In this document: one piece after another, positions 7,266-15,699 of the stretch | Layout: every line of letters begins with the position of its first letter | Position numbering within the stretch: position 1 is the stretch's first letter | Assembly (NCBI GenBank): GCA_963578625.1 | Contig: CAUZEO010000014.1 | Coordinates: 1 to 35,599, forward strand | Length of the DNA stretch: 35,599 nucleotides | From: CAUZEO01 sp963578625 | GTDB lineage: Bacteria; Verrucomicrobiota; Kiritimatiellia; SLOV01 | Reading direction: 5' to 3' | Notes under the pieces: model-generated | Seen by the model: only the letters and a program-made list of their open reading frames with translations | Database searches by the model: none | Told to the model about the DNA's origin: nothing | Program-made: the position numbers and the translations under genes

Positions 7266-9713
7266 TTACGGGTTTGCCGAACATCGCCGAATCCCGATCA
7301 CCCCTCCATCCCGCTCTTCGGCCCATTTCCAGATGCCGTCCGCATCCAGCGGACCCGGGAAGCACCGGAGCAGGTATCGCCATGTAACATGTCCTCCCTG
7401 CCATTGCGGAATGTTGGTCTGGTAGAAGTTATTGAATACATAGCTATATGCGCATGCTCTTGCCGGCGGCTGCCCGTGCCCTCGCCAGGTTTCCGCGGTG
7501 ATTCCCCCGGCCTCGATCAGCGGAGCATCCAGACTCATCAACGCCACCGTTCCCCACTCACACTCGATCGCGACCAGCTTCTGTATCGTGAGCCATCCGG
7601 TATGTGAACCGGGAAGCAAATCCTTCCATCGCACCGCCGTGCCCGCAAGGTCCCAGGCGATATCCCGGCACGCGCCGGCAAAGGGAAAGGCCACCCGGCC
7701 GTCTTCCCGCAGAACGTTGCGCGGCTTATCAATGGTGACGGCAATATGGACTTCATCGTGACCGGCCAGGAGCCGCCACTCGGTCGCGGTTTCCAGGCGC
7801 AGACCGGAGTTTGTAACCAGGCGGCGACGAACGATCCGGTTTGCCGTGAGGGGTCCGTTCGCGCCGCGAACACAATCGATCGCTTCACAGATTGCGAAGC
7901 GCCGCTCGATGGGCCAACCGATTCCGGCCCCTCGTCCATCTTCAGGAATGCCCTCGACCTCAGCATAGACGAATTCGCCGAGGCCGTGGTCATTCGGCAC
8001 GGCCAGCCTCTCCTGTCCGTCTTCCCCGCGCCAGCTCACACATCGGCCGGTCTCCTCATCGAATCGGAGGGAAACGTCATCAAGACGTAGATCGAACGCA
8101 CCCGGTTCCGAGCCGGATGGATCGCTGGAAGTGTGGGTCTTGCCCCCGATTTCAGTTCCCGCGACCTGCTCCTTCTCGCACTGGAGCGATCCAGACCACA
8201 CTTTGCCGGCGCGGAGTGCGGGTACCGGAACCCACATGCGCCACCATTTCGGTTGCACGGATTCGGCCTGGACGGGGATCTCCTTCGAGCCGGATTTCCA
8301 TGACGTGGGGCGGCGATAGGGTGAGAGCACCATCAAAGGAATCACCTGGGGCTCGGATGCCCGGTCGAGGGTATTGACGAACGCGCCATCGGCGTCTTGA
8401 GGCAGCTTTCTCTCCATTCGCTCCTGGATCTCCGCATAGAGCTGACGCGCCTTCACCCAGGCCGAATGGGCGAACGTCTCTTTACGCTTCCAGGTTGACT
8501 CATGATAAAGTGAAAGCGGATCCCAGGGCCCGAACCGGTTCGCCTTCATCTCCCCAAAACCCCAACTGCTGAGCCCAAACGTGTGATCGGTATACGCCAA
8601 CAGGTCGTTGTAGATTTCGTCGGCCATCCGCAGTGCTTTTTGGGGCGCACGGGCTTTGCGGCCAAGACGCACCGCGGAACGACTGAATCGCGCGGCCTCC
8701 CGATGGCGAGCCACGGCCGCGGGTAGACTGATCGCCTGATCGCTCCAGGGACAATGTAGGTCACCGCGTAACACCGGCAGGTCCACGGGTGGATCGCGAT
8801 CGATGCGATCAACATAATCCCCGGCCAGGCCAAGGTGGGCGGTTCGGGGATGGAGTTTTTGATTCAGCCACTGGATGTCCGCGGGAATGTTCGGATCGGG
8901 GCCGGCATTATCACTCCCGATCTGGATGAGCAGGTTGGAGCAGGGATGACCATCCTTCTCCAGTTTGCTCAGCAAGGTTTCAGCTTCCACCTCCGGCCAG
9001 GTAGAGGTTTGGATGAGTTCGTCGAAAGGAGTTGGAATCACTTTTTCTCCAGCGGCCATGCGCCTGGCCCGCGCGGGCCAGGCAAAGCCTACATAACCCC
9101 AACCATATGAAGCGGGGAACAAGTCGCGCCGGGTCGGACCGGGGGGCTCGTTTGCGACGTGATAGGTATAGAAAAGGACCCGTCCCCCACGAGGGCCCTC
9201 CCACCAGAATACGGGTGGTAACTTCGACCAGGGAGACAGCACCCGGTAGGAACCGACGGCCAGTATGAACATCTTGATTCCCTGGTCTGCCATGATGTCG
9301 GCAAGTGACCAGGTCGCGCTGCCGAGGTCGCACAGGATAGCCACCCGGCAGGACATGCCGGCTTCCCGGTAAAAACGCAGCGTCCAGTCAAAGTTGTGGC
9401 GCAATTCCTCGAGGCTCTGCAGGTGCGTGATCGGTTGATGCAGGAGACCGGCGATCTCCAACTGCCCACTTTCCAAGGCGGCAAGGAGTCGGTGTTTGCC
9501 TTTGCGACCATGGCGGTGACAGAACTCCTTGGCCACGTACGACGACTCCACCGTCCAGTAGAACCTCTGGTCCGCCGGTCCGCTCTGCGTTGCCTCGATC
9601 TGCTCCAGTGCCTCCTCGAGATAGCGCTGATGAAGAATGCGGATCCGCTCCGGCTCGTCGGTGTACCCGAAATCGGTATGACTGTGATGGATGAATTGAA
9701 TGTGGGAAATCAT
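7266..9713 (-). CDS. GH38-like (alpha-mannosidase N-terminal domain type) glycoside hydrolase
   Basis: The frame is open to 9845, but the first 44 codons overlap the creatininase gene and look non-coding; the ATG at 9713 begins MISHIQFIHHSHTDFGYTDE, a natural start. The product is 815 residues. The opening HxHTDFGYT motif, with His and Asp expected to bind zinc, matches the N-terminal barrel of GH38 alpha-mannosidases and related DUF5054 proteins. LEIAGLLHQP and YREAGMSCRVAILCDLGSATW fit the same fold (in GH38 this second stretch often carries the nucleophile region). The C-terminal third resembles the beta domains of GH38. No signal peptide is visible, so it probably acts in the cytoplasm. 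It starts five bases after the creatininase stop, which indicates translational coupling. The exact substrate is unknown. Confidence 0.65.
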   Translation of the reverse strand: MISHIQFIHHSHTDFGYTDEPERIRILHQRYLEEALEQIEATQSGPADQRFYWTVESSYVAKEFCHRHGRKGKHRLLAALESGQLEIAGLLHQPITHLQSLEELRHNFDWTLRFYREAGMSCRVAILCDLGSATWSLADIMADQGIKMFILAVGSYRVLSPWSKLPPVFWWEGPRGGRVLFYTYHVANEPPGPTRRDLFPASYGWGYVGFAWPARARRMAAGEKVIPTPFDELIQTSTWPEVEAETLLSKLEKDGHPCSNLLIQIGSDNAGPDPNIPADIQWLNQKLHPRTAHLGLAGDYVDRIDRDPPVDLPVLRGDLHCPWSDQAISLPAAVARHREAARFSRSAVRLGRKARAPQKALRMADEIYNDLLAYTDHTFGLSSWGFGEMKANRFGPWDPLSLYHESTWKRKETFAHSAWVKARQLYAEIQERMERKLPQDADGAFVNTLDRASEPQVIPLMVLSPYRRPTSWKSGSKEIPVQAESVQPKWWRMWVPVPALRAGKVWSGSLQCEKEQVAGTEIGGKTHTSSDPSGSEPGAFDLRLDDVSLRFDEETGRCVSWRGEDGQERLAVPNDHGLGEFVYAEVEGIPEDGRGAGIGWPIERRFAICEAIDCVRGANGPLTANRIVRRRLVTNSGLRLETATEWRLLAGHDEVHIAVTIDKPRNVLREDGRVAFPFAGACRDIAWDLAGTAVRWKDLLPGSHTGWLTIQKLVAIECEWGTVALMSLDAPLIEAGGITAETWRGHGQPPARACAYSYVFNNFYQTNIPQWQGGHVTWRYLLRCFPGPLDADGIWKWAEERDGGVIGIRRCSANP

Positions 9714-9718
9714 CTGCA

Positions 9719-10615
9719 CTAGCCCCGGTCCGGGACACGCCAATTGGCATGCCAGATGGAGTCTTCCGGCACAGGCTCCTGCCCTTCGTCCAGGTCTTGC
9801 ATCGTGTGAAACGTTTTCAATACGGGCTTGATGACGGATTCCCAAACCTTTTCTACATCTTCATACGTGCAGAGTTTTGGCGCCGGCTGTACCCGATCGT
9901 GGTCGGCGAGCAACTCTGCAGCCTTTTTGCCCAGCCAACGGACTTCGTCTTCCAGCATTCGCTCGCCAACGCGCCGATCGGACTCGCGGGCATTGTGACC
10001 CATGGCAAAGGGTCGCTCCGACGAGCCCGCCGGGGGTAAGCGGGATTGATCAACGCATCCAGGTTCCAGCGCCCACAGCAGCGAAGTTTCCACTCGGCCG
10101 GCATGATCGCCCGTGCTCTCTCCGTCGCGATCAAAACCCGGCTGGTTGGCCTCTTTATCCGGCAGGCTGTAGAGGCGGCAGCCAACATGAGGCTGTACCC
10201 GTTCGATCATCGTGTTCAGGTCGATGTAGTTGGGTCCGTAATGCCCGGTGAGCAGGATGGCAGCATGAAATCCCAGGACGTCGGCCATCCTGATGTGATA
10301 ACAGACGTTCTTGAAATGTTGCCATGGAGGCAGACACGTCATCCAGGAATGCCTGTTCTGTCCCAGGAACTGGTGCAGCCACGGAGCGGCGCCTCCCGAC
10401 TCGTGCCAGTGCCAGTAATCCGGCGGCGCCACGATCCCGCCGTGCGTTTCGGCGGCCCTGCAGGCAATCCCGTGGGCCTTGAGCGCGTCGAGCCCCACCG
10501 CGTTCTGCGGACCGTGAGGCTCACAAAGGCCGTAGGTGAAGTACACCAGGGGGCACTCTTGGAAGGCCTGGTCCAGTTGATCGGGAAACATTCGCTCCCA
10601 ACGGACTTCTCGCAT
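9719..10615 (-). CDS. Creatininase-family amidohydrolase
   Basis: The ATG at 10615 has a strong AAGGAGG site nine bases upstream. The product is 298 residues, slightly longer than a typical creatininase (about 250-260). Near the N-terminus YGLCEPHGPQNAVGLDA gives E32, H34 and D43, spaced like the metal ligands Glu34, His36 and Asp45 of creatininase; LLTGHYG (near 140) matches the usual NGHGGN segment, with changes, and GRVETSLLWAL the later conserved Glu. Family members are metal-dependent hydrolases that open cyclic amides or act on formamide-like groups (creatininase, ArfB, MftE). The substrate here is unlikely to be creatinine itself, because the segment between 60 and 110 (APPDYWHWHESGGAAPW) is unusual. 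It follows the SDR gene by 27 bases and is coupled to the GH38-like gene. Confidence 0.75.
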   Translation of the reverse strand: MREVRWERMFPDQLDQAFQECPLVYFTYGLCEPHGPQNAVGLDALKAHGIACRAAETHGGIVAPPDYWHWHESGGAAPWLHQFLGQNRHSWMTCLPPWQHFKNVCYHIRMADVLGFHAAILLTGHYGPNYIDLNTMIERVQPHVGCRLYSLPDKEANQPGFDRDGESTGDHAGRVETSLLWALEPGCVDQSRLPPAGSSERPFAMGHNARESDRRVGERMLEDEVRWLGKKAAELLADHDRVQPAPKLCTYEDVEKVWESVIKPVLKTFHTMQDLDEGQEPVPEDSIWHANWRVPDRG

Positions 10616-10642
10616 GCGGTTTAACCTCCTTCTGTCGCTGAA

Positions 10643-11443
10643 TCAGGTGAAATCGAGTCCACCGTTGACGTTGATCAATTGCCCGGTCACGTAGGCGCCC
10701 GAGGGGGTCGCCAACCACATGATCGTCCCGGCCATGTCGCTGCCTTGTCCGTAACGGTGCAGTGGAATCGTTGCCAGTTCCTCTTCCTTCAACGCATCGA
10801 ACGTGATGCCTCGCTGTTGCGCTTCCGTTTCCATGAACCCCCAATGCATCTCCGATGCAGCCAATCCGGGGCACAGGGCGTTCACATTGACCTGGTAGGG
10901 CGCCAGTTCCAATGCCAGCGATTGGGTCATGGTATGAACCGCGCCCTTTGAAGCGCCGTACGAAGCCGACCCGGCGTGGCCGACTTTTCCGAAGAACGAA
11001 CCGGTGTTCACGATGGTCCCGCTTTTCTGTTTGATCATCTGGATCGAGGCGTGCTTGCAGCCGAAAAAGATTCCCTTGAAGTTGACGGCCATGATTCGGT
11101 CCAACTTCTCCTCATCGGTTTCCCAGACATTCCCGGTCTCCAGGTGCATACCGGCATTGTTTGCCATAATATCGAGTTTGCCGAACTTTGCGACCGCGCC
11201 TTCCACCAGGGCCTTCACCGCCGACTCATCGGACACGTCCAGTTGCACGGCGTAGGCCCCGTTCTCGGGATTCGCCTTCCTTATGTCCTCGCACGATACT
11301 TCGACCAGGGGCAACTGGTCGGCCAGGACGACGTGGACCCCTTCGCCTGCCAGCGTTTCAGCGATTCCTTTCCCAAGACCACGCGCAGCCCCGGTAACGA
11401 TGGCCACTTTTCCGGATACATCACGGAAGCCTTCAGTTTTCAT
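10643..11443 (-). CDS. SDR family NAD(P)-dependent oxidoreductase
   Basis: The product is 266 residues, a normal classical SDR length, with an ATG at 11443 and GGAGG eight bases upstream. The Rossmann fold nucleotide-binding motif TGAARGLG is at 17-24, NNAG at 95-98, catalytic S149, Y162 and K166 (YGASK). D42 after the second strand (VVLAD) favours NAD. It ends in the usual C-terminal GQLINVNGG stretch. It is a paralogue of the SDR at 27986-28789, sharing long blocks in the C-terminal half (NALCPGLAA-EMHW, DMAGTIMWL). The probable role is oxidation or reduction of a sugar or alcohol intermediate in the same pathway; the substrate is not predictable. Confidence 0.9.
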   Translation of the reverse strand: MKTEGFRDVSGKVAIVTGAARGLGKGIAETLAGEGVHVVLADQLPLVEVSCEDIRKANPENGAYAVQLDVSDESAVKALVEGAVAKFGKLDIMANNAGMHLETGNVWETDEEKLDRIMAVNFKGIFFGCKHASIQMIKQKSGTIVNTGSFFGKVGHAGSASYGASKGAVHTMTQSLALELAPYQVNVNALCPGLAASEMHWGFMETEAQQRGITFDALKEEELATIPLHRYGQGSDMAGTIMWLATPSGAYVTGQLINVNGGLDFT

Positions 11444-11460
11444 CTCAATACCTCCAGCGC

Positions 11461-11640
11461 CACCACCGAGCTTGCTCGGTGGTGCGCATGCTTTTCCACT
11501 ACTCGAACATAGGAAAAGAACCTGAGCTCGAATCGAGCGAAGGGCGAGCTATTCTCACTTTTCGCCCTCCCCGGGATCTTGATCTCATCCCCATTTTGCC
11601 GGGTCGTGCAAAATCAGTTCCCAACCGAACAAGTTCGGTT
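11461..11640. repeat. Element bounded by two hairpins of the ACCGARC family
   Basis: The left hairpin (11461-11484) has an 11-bp perfect stem CACCACCGAGC / GCTCGGTGGTG around TT. The right hairpin (11623-11640) has an 8-bp stem AACCGAAC / GTTCGGTT around AA. Between them is about 140 bases of non-coding sequence. Together they fill most of the 227-base gap between the GH127-like gene (stop 11671) and the SDR (start 11443). A similar two-hairpin element lies at 13608-13780 and a single hairpin at 30072-30095. Confidence 0.7.
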
Positions 11641-11670
11641 TGGCCCAAAATTCGCGAAAGGGGCGAACAA

Positions 11671-13539
11671 TCAGTAGCGCTCCACGATCCGGTCGCTGAC
11701 GAATCGATCCACGGTTCGCCGCCCGGCTTCGTCGTTTCGATAGTGAGGCCGTTGAAACATCGGGTGGTGGGTCCCGGGAGGATCGATGTCGACAATGGTA
11801 TTTCCGCGCACCACCACCTTGTAATCCTTGTCTACCACGCGAATTGTTTTCGCATGTTCCGAAATAAGGAATTCCAACACCACGGTTTGCGATTTCCGCC
11901 CGCGTACATGAACATACCGGCCGTGCCTCTCCGACTCGCAATTCTCGCCGTCAACAGATACCTCAAATTGTTCGGCTTCAGCGTACCCGGGCAAACGCAA
12001 AGCCAGTTCGCAGTCCCGTTTCAATTCAACTTCCACCCGGCCCTGGTTCGGGATATGGCTGTGAATATCCGCCCAGGCCGATGCTCGATTGAGTAGCAGA
12101 TGAACGGTCAACCGCTGTTTCTCCGGATCGAATTGAATCATGTCCCGCCAAAGCCGGTAGAGCTGCATCGAGGCATTTCCAACGCAACACGCCATGATGC
12201 TCAGCACCGGATCCCCTTGCCAATCGTTTGGGGCGCCCCATCCACCCCAGGTACCGTGGCACCGTTCGGGCACCCTGTCGGTTGTATTGTGGGGAGGCGC
12301 AAAGGGCGGTTCCATTGGGCGGCCTTGGTTTTTTGAAAAATCATCAACCCAATCGGTTTCCAGCAACTGCATTTCGGCAAACATGTTCCGTACCCAGCAA
12401 TCGATATCATCCCAGCAGTCCGCCAGACCGGTCTGGCTCTGGCGCACACCGAGGTAGATCATGTCCGCCAGTTCGCAGACTTCGATGGTCTTGCGCGACC
12501 ACCGGTTTTCCGGCGGCCCCAGGTTTTCGGGAAAATAGCCCATCAAGGTTTCCGATTCACCGTTGTGTTTGCCGTACTCGTATCCCTTTTGAGCCAGTTC
12601 GATCATCTCGCGGTCCTGGCGGGCGATGCCGGCATCCAACATGAGCATCCGAACCAACGTATTGGTGTGAAAATGCACCAGGTCCATTTGTTTTTCGTTT
12701 GTTTTACCATCGGGAAAGCCCCAAAACTCGCCCTCGGGTCCGACCCATCCGCTGTGTCCCAGGAAGAAAAACCGCGCCAGCTTGTACCCGAGTTCCAGGG
12801 CTTCTTCCATTCCTGTCATCCGGTGATAGATGATCAGGCCGTGACCCAGCCAGAGCATGCAATGGTTCAGGACCGGAGGTGGGATGCCTTCATCGATCAC
12901 TTCCTGGCCCGGTTGGACCAGGGTAGTGGGAAGATAGGCAAAATCGCCGTGATCGACAAAAAATCGCCGCACACCGCGAACGGCATTGTGACCAAGCTCT
13001 TTCCAGCGGGCATCCCCGGTAAGCGCGTGGTAGACCGCGGCGGCTTCGAGGGATCTACCCAGCATCTGGAGGTCCGCAGTCTGTTCGCCCAGTTCGGTCT
13101 CATACATCTCGCCGCCGCTTCCGAAGATCCTGCCCCAGGGACGTCCGGACAGCGGGGTGTAGAGGAGTCCGTCAGGTCCCTGCATCTGCAACAGGTTGGC
13201 CATCCACTGACGTTCCACGTCCTGCGCCTCATCGGAATCGCACACCAGTCGTAGCAAGGGAACCGGTGCGTAGTACTTGAACTCCACGTGGTCGTTCCAG
13301 TCGTGATACATGGCGGCCGGTTTCCAGCCGAAGCAAACGCGCCAGAAAATTTCGCAGTTGGCCTCTGGATCAGTAGTCGCCGTCATGCCGTGAATCGCAT
13401 GCGCCGCCCGGTCCGCCAGGTCCAAGGTATCGGGAACGACTGCCGTGTAGCGCGCGCCGTTTAGCTGCGGGAGATCAAAAGAAGGGACCTCCGGATTGAT
13501 GAACGTAATGTCCGGACTTCTTTTCAGCGTTTTGGTCAC
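11671..13539 (-). CDS. GH127-like protein, divergent member of the local family
   Basis: The product is 622 residues from a GTG at 13539 with GAGGGA about seven bases upstream. It shares with the three other copies the opening block (ARYTAVVPDTLDLADRA here) and the overall order, but most of the sequence is diverged. Key motifs are kept: E353-V-C355 (TIEVCELADM) and C451-C452 (MACCVGN). In GH127 beta-L-arabinofuranosidase HypBA1 a Glu-x-Cys and a Cys-Cys pair bind zinc, and the first Cys of the pair is the nucleophile. The C-terminal part (LLLNRASAWADIHSHIPNQG) matches the beta-domain of the paralogues. No signal peptide is visible. It probably hydrolyses an arabinofuranoside-like or other glycosidic substrate; a related six-hairpin glycosidase family is possible. 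Confidence 0.65.
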   Translation of the reverse strand: MTKTLKRSPDITFINPEVPSFDLPQLNGARYTAVVPDTLDLADRAAHAIHGMTATTDPEANCEIFWRVCFGWKPAAMYHDWNDHVEFKYYAPVPLLRLVCDSDEAQDVERQWMANLLQMQGPDGLLYTPLSGRPWGRIFGSGGEMYETELGEQTADLQMLGRSLEAAAVYHALTGDARWKELGHNAVRGVRRFFVDHGDFAYLPTTLVQPGQEVIDEGIPPPVLNHCMLWLGHGLIIYHRMTGMEEALELGYKLARFFFLGHSGWVGPEGEFWGFPDGKTNEKQMDLVHFHTNTLVRMLMLDAGIARQDREMIELAQKGYEYGKHNGESETLMGYFPENLGPPENRWSRKTIEVCELADMIYLGVRQSQTGLADCWDDIDCWVRNMFAEMQLLETDWVDDFSKNQGRPMEPPFAPPHNTTDRVPERCHGTWGGWGAPNDWQGDPVLSIMACCVGNASMQLYRLWRDMIQFDPEKQRLTVHLLLNRASAWADIHSHIPNQGRVEVELKRDCELALRLPGYAEAEQFEVSVDGENCESERHGRYVHVRGRKSQTVVLEFLISEHAKTIRVVDKDYKVVVRGNTIVDIDPPGTHHPMFQRPHYRNDEAGRRTVDRFVSDRIVERY

Positions 13540-13607
13540 TTGTGTCCCTCTTATCCTTGTCTATTATGATCGGAACTCCACAGAACTTATACCTGTTTGG
13601 CGGCGCT

Positions 13608-13780
13608 ACCGTCGAGCTTGCTCGGAGGAGCGTGTGATTCTGCACTACGAGCAAAAAAACAAATCAGGAGCCCGGTTAGAGCGAGAATGGAGATTCTCTC
13701 GCTCTTCGCTCTCGTTGGGCGCTTTACTTCTCTTTTTTCGGTAGTGCAGAATCATGTTCGCCACCGAACGAGTTCGGTGG
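13608..13780. repeat. Nested palindromic element with ACCGARC hairpins
   Basis: The left end (13608-13627) is an imperfect hairpin around CGAGC-TT-GCTCG. The right end is a perfect 9-bp hairpin (13761-13780, CCACCGAAC / GTTCGGTGG). Inside, TGATTCTGCACTAC (13635-13648) is exactly complementary to GTAGTGCAGAATCA (13741-13754), and AGAGCGAGA / TCTCGCTCT form a smaller hairpin near 13678-13705. The whole 281-base gap (13540-13820) between two genes is essentially this element. A small ORF across it (13496-13744, +) is a chance reading of the repeat. Confidence 0.75.
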
Positions 13781-13820
13781 GGTCCGGTTCGAGCTAAATA
13801 CGTACCCGCATTTGTCATGA

Positions 13821-15668
13821 TCAAACGATCGTATCGTCCACGTAGCGAGTGACCTCCTTTATGGGCGCGAGATCCGCCTTGAGATGCTCACGTTCATAGA
13901 GCATATACATCGTCTTCATCTCTTCGGGTTCAGGCGGCAATACGTTCTCAACGGTGATCGCCGTGCTGCCGCGGAACGAAATGTTATGCCGTCCAACCGG
14001 ATTGCCGGGGATGAGGTAGCTGGCGCTGTCCTCGGGCACATCGAATTTCAGCTCGATGACTTGACCCGGCTTCAATGAATCCAGGGTGAGGTACCGGTTG
14101 GCGCGCAGCGGGCGAATGGGGTGTTCGTCCAGCGTCATCTGCACGGCGTCGATATGAACCCAGGCCGGAATTCGGACCGCGACGCTACGGGCCGACTTGA
14201 CGTGGAGTTTCACCCGTCCTTCATAGGGAAGGTAGCTGTCGATGTCGACCCACGGCGAAGCGCGATTGAGAAGCAGGTTGATCGTGGCCGTGCCATCGTG
14301 GCCGCGGACGATTCCCTCCCAGGCGTAATAGAGGCCCAGGCTGCCATTGCCCGTACAACAGCCATACCCGTGCACCGAGATCCCGCCGCCGGAATCCGTC
14401 AGAACGGTCGGTTTCGCCTCTCCGAACGCCCCCATGGATCGTTCCAGGGGGTTGTCGTAATCTATGCCGTAGTTGCAGACGACCTCGCGTTCCGGCTTGG
14501 AAGCTCGTACGGCTTCGAGGACTCGCTCGGCTTTTTCCAGATCGATAATCTGCTGTTCCACCAACTGGTTTCGAGCGTAATGATCGACATCGTCCCAGTA
14601 ATCGCCGATCCCGGCGTCAGAGAGGAAAACGGCCAAGGCAACCATGTTCCCCATCGCACAGGCTTCACAGGGTGTCGCCTCGGTAAGAAGCTTGCCGTGG
14701 CGCCCCGGCGCAAGCCAACCCGGGTACCATCCCAGCCGCGGGATGCCAGTCCTCCTCGCGTAGTCGTACGCTTCGCGGATGATCTCCTTCAACTGCTCAT
14801 CGTCCGTGAGGATGGCCAGTTCGAGCATCCCCCGAAAGGCCATGGTGTTGCCGTGAAAATGTCCGGCAAAGTGCCCGTGTTCGTGACCGGCCACGCCCAG
14901 GTCACCTGCGCTTTCCCAGAGGTTGGGCATCCGGCAGTAAGCATTCAGTTCACCGGCCAGCCCGATCATGGATTCGTCGCCCAGGAGATGATAGGCGCGC
15001 ACCAGCGCACGGATGACCGTCCCGCATTCGAATTTTGCCGTGCCTTCGAGCCCCTGTTGTTCGCGGCCGGGGAGATCCGGCGGGACATACGGGAACTGGA
15101 TGGCTTGGGGCCGGTCGGTGAATGTCCAACTCCCGTCCTTGGAATAGCATGCTTCCAGCGGATAATAGGCAAACTTGAAACGGCGATGGCTCCGACGGAT
15201 GGCGATCCGCTCCAATCCCCTGGCCAATCCGTGGATCCTCTGTTTCCACTCCGGGTTCCCGTCTCGTTCGTACCAGGCGATCATCGCCAGCATCAGCCGC
15301 GCACAATTCAACGGGGAGGAGGCGTTTGCCTTCAGGTCGATTGGCGGGGTGGTTCCCGGATAGTAGACCAATCCATCCTCGCCGAGATTGGCAACGTACG
15401 CCTGCATCATCCCCTGCTCGGCGTCGAGATTGAGTTCGTCCCCGCACATCACGCGCATCCGCGGGACCGCTTCCAACCACTTGGCAACCCAGTTGAGAAC
15501 ACGGAAGTGCGGCGGATTGTGGCTCAGGTCCATCTGCTGCCAGTAGGCATAGCGGGCCTCCGGCAACACGCACCTTGTCATTGCATTGATCGCCAACCGG
15601 GCCCGGTCCGCGAGATCCAGTGTGTCGGGCACCCGCGCTTGATATCGTGATCCGCTTATTGAAACCAT
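13821..15668 (-). CDS. GH127-like protein, tandem copy A
   Basis: The product is 615 residues; ATG at 15668 with AAGGGAT upstream. Motifs: RYQARVPDTLDLADRAR near the start, E335-A-C337 in TPCEACAMGNM, and C437-C438 in YGCCTGNGS, corresponding to the zinc-binding and nucleophilic Cys/Glu set of GH127 enzymes. The middle is expected to be an alpha/alpha barrel and the end (LLNRASPWVDIDSYLPYEG, then VAVRIPAW) a beta domain. There is no signal peptide. It is a tandem duplicate of the gene at 15700-17550: residues from about 328 to 490 are nearly identical, while the N-terminal half differs much more. The stop is preceded only by ordinary sequence; the nested palindrome lies just downstream. It may act on arabinofuranosides or other glycosides. 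Confidence 0.7.
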   Translation of the reverse strand: MVSISGSRYQARVPDTLDLADRARLAINAMTRCVLPEARYAYWQQMDLSHNPPHFRVLNWVAKWLEAVPRMRVMCGDELNLDAEQGMMQAYVANLGEDGLVYYPGTTPPIDLKANASSPLNCARLMLAMIAWYERDGNPEWKQRIHGLARGLERIAIRRSHRRFKFAYYPLEACYSKDGSWTFTDRPQAIQFPYVPPDLPGREQQGLEGTAKFECGTVIRALVRAYHLLGDESMIGLAGELNAYCRMPNLWESAGDLGVAGHEHGHFAGHFHGNTMAFRGMLELAILTDDEQLKEIIREAYDYARRTGIPRLGWYPGWLAPGRHGKLLTEATPCEACAMGNMVALAVFLSDAGIGDYWDDVDHYARNQLVEQQIIDLEKAERVLEAVRASKPEREVVCNYGIDYDNPLERSMGAFGEAKPTVLTDSGGGISVHGYGCCTGNGSLGLYYAWEGIVRGHDGTATINLLLNRASPWVDIDSYLPYEGRVKLHVKSARSVAVRIPAWVHIDAVQMTLDEHPIRPLRANRYLTLDSLKPGQVIELKFDVPEDSASYLIPGNPVGRHNISFRGSTAITVENVLPPEPEEMKTMYMLYEREHLKADLAPIKEVTRYVDDTIV

Positions 15669-15699
15669 CTCGATCCCTTTGGTTCAGTCTCTCGTGCTC

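Noticed and set aside
13496..13744. 82-codon plus-strand ORF in the gap upstream of the divergent GH127-like gene
   Set aside because: It starts inside the coding region of another gene and runs through the nested palindrome; no ribosome binding site or family.
14121..15650. 509-codon ORF on the plus strand opposite GH127-like copy A
   Set aside because: It is the antisense reading of a well-supported gene; the similar antisense frame over copy B (15994-16803) reflects the duplicated DNA, not a conserved protein.
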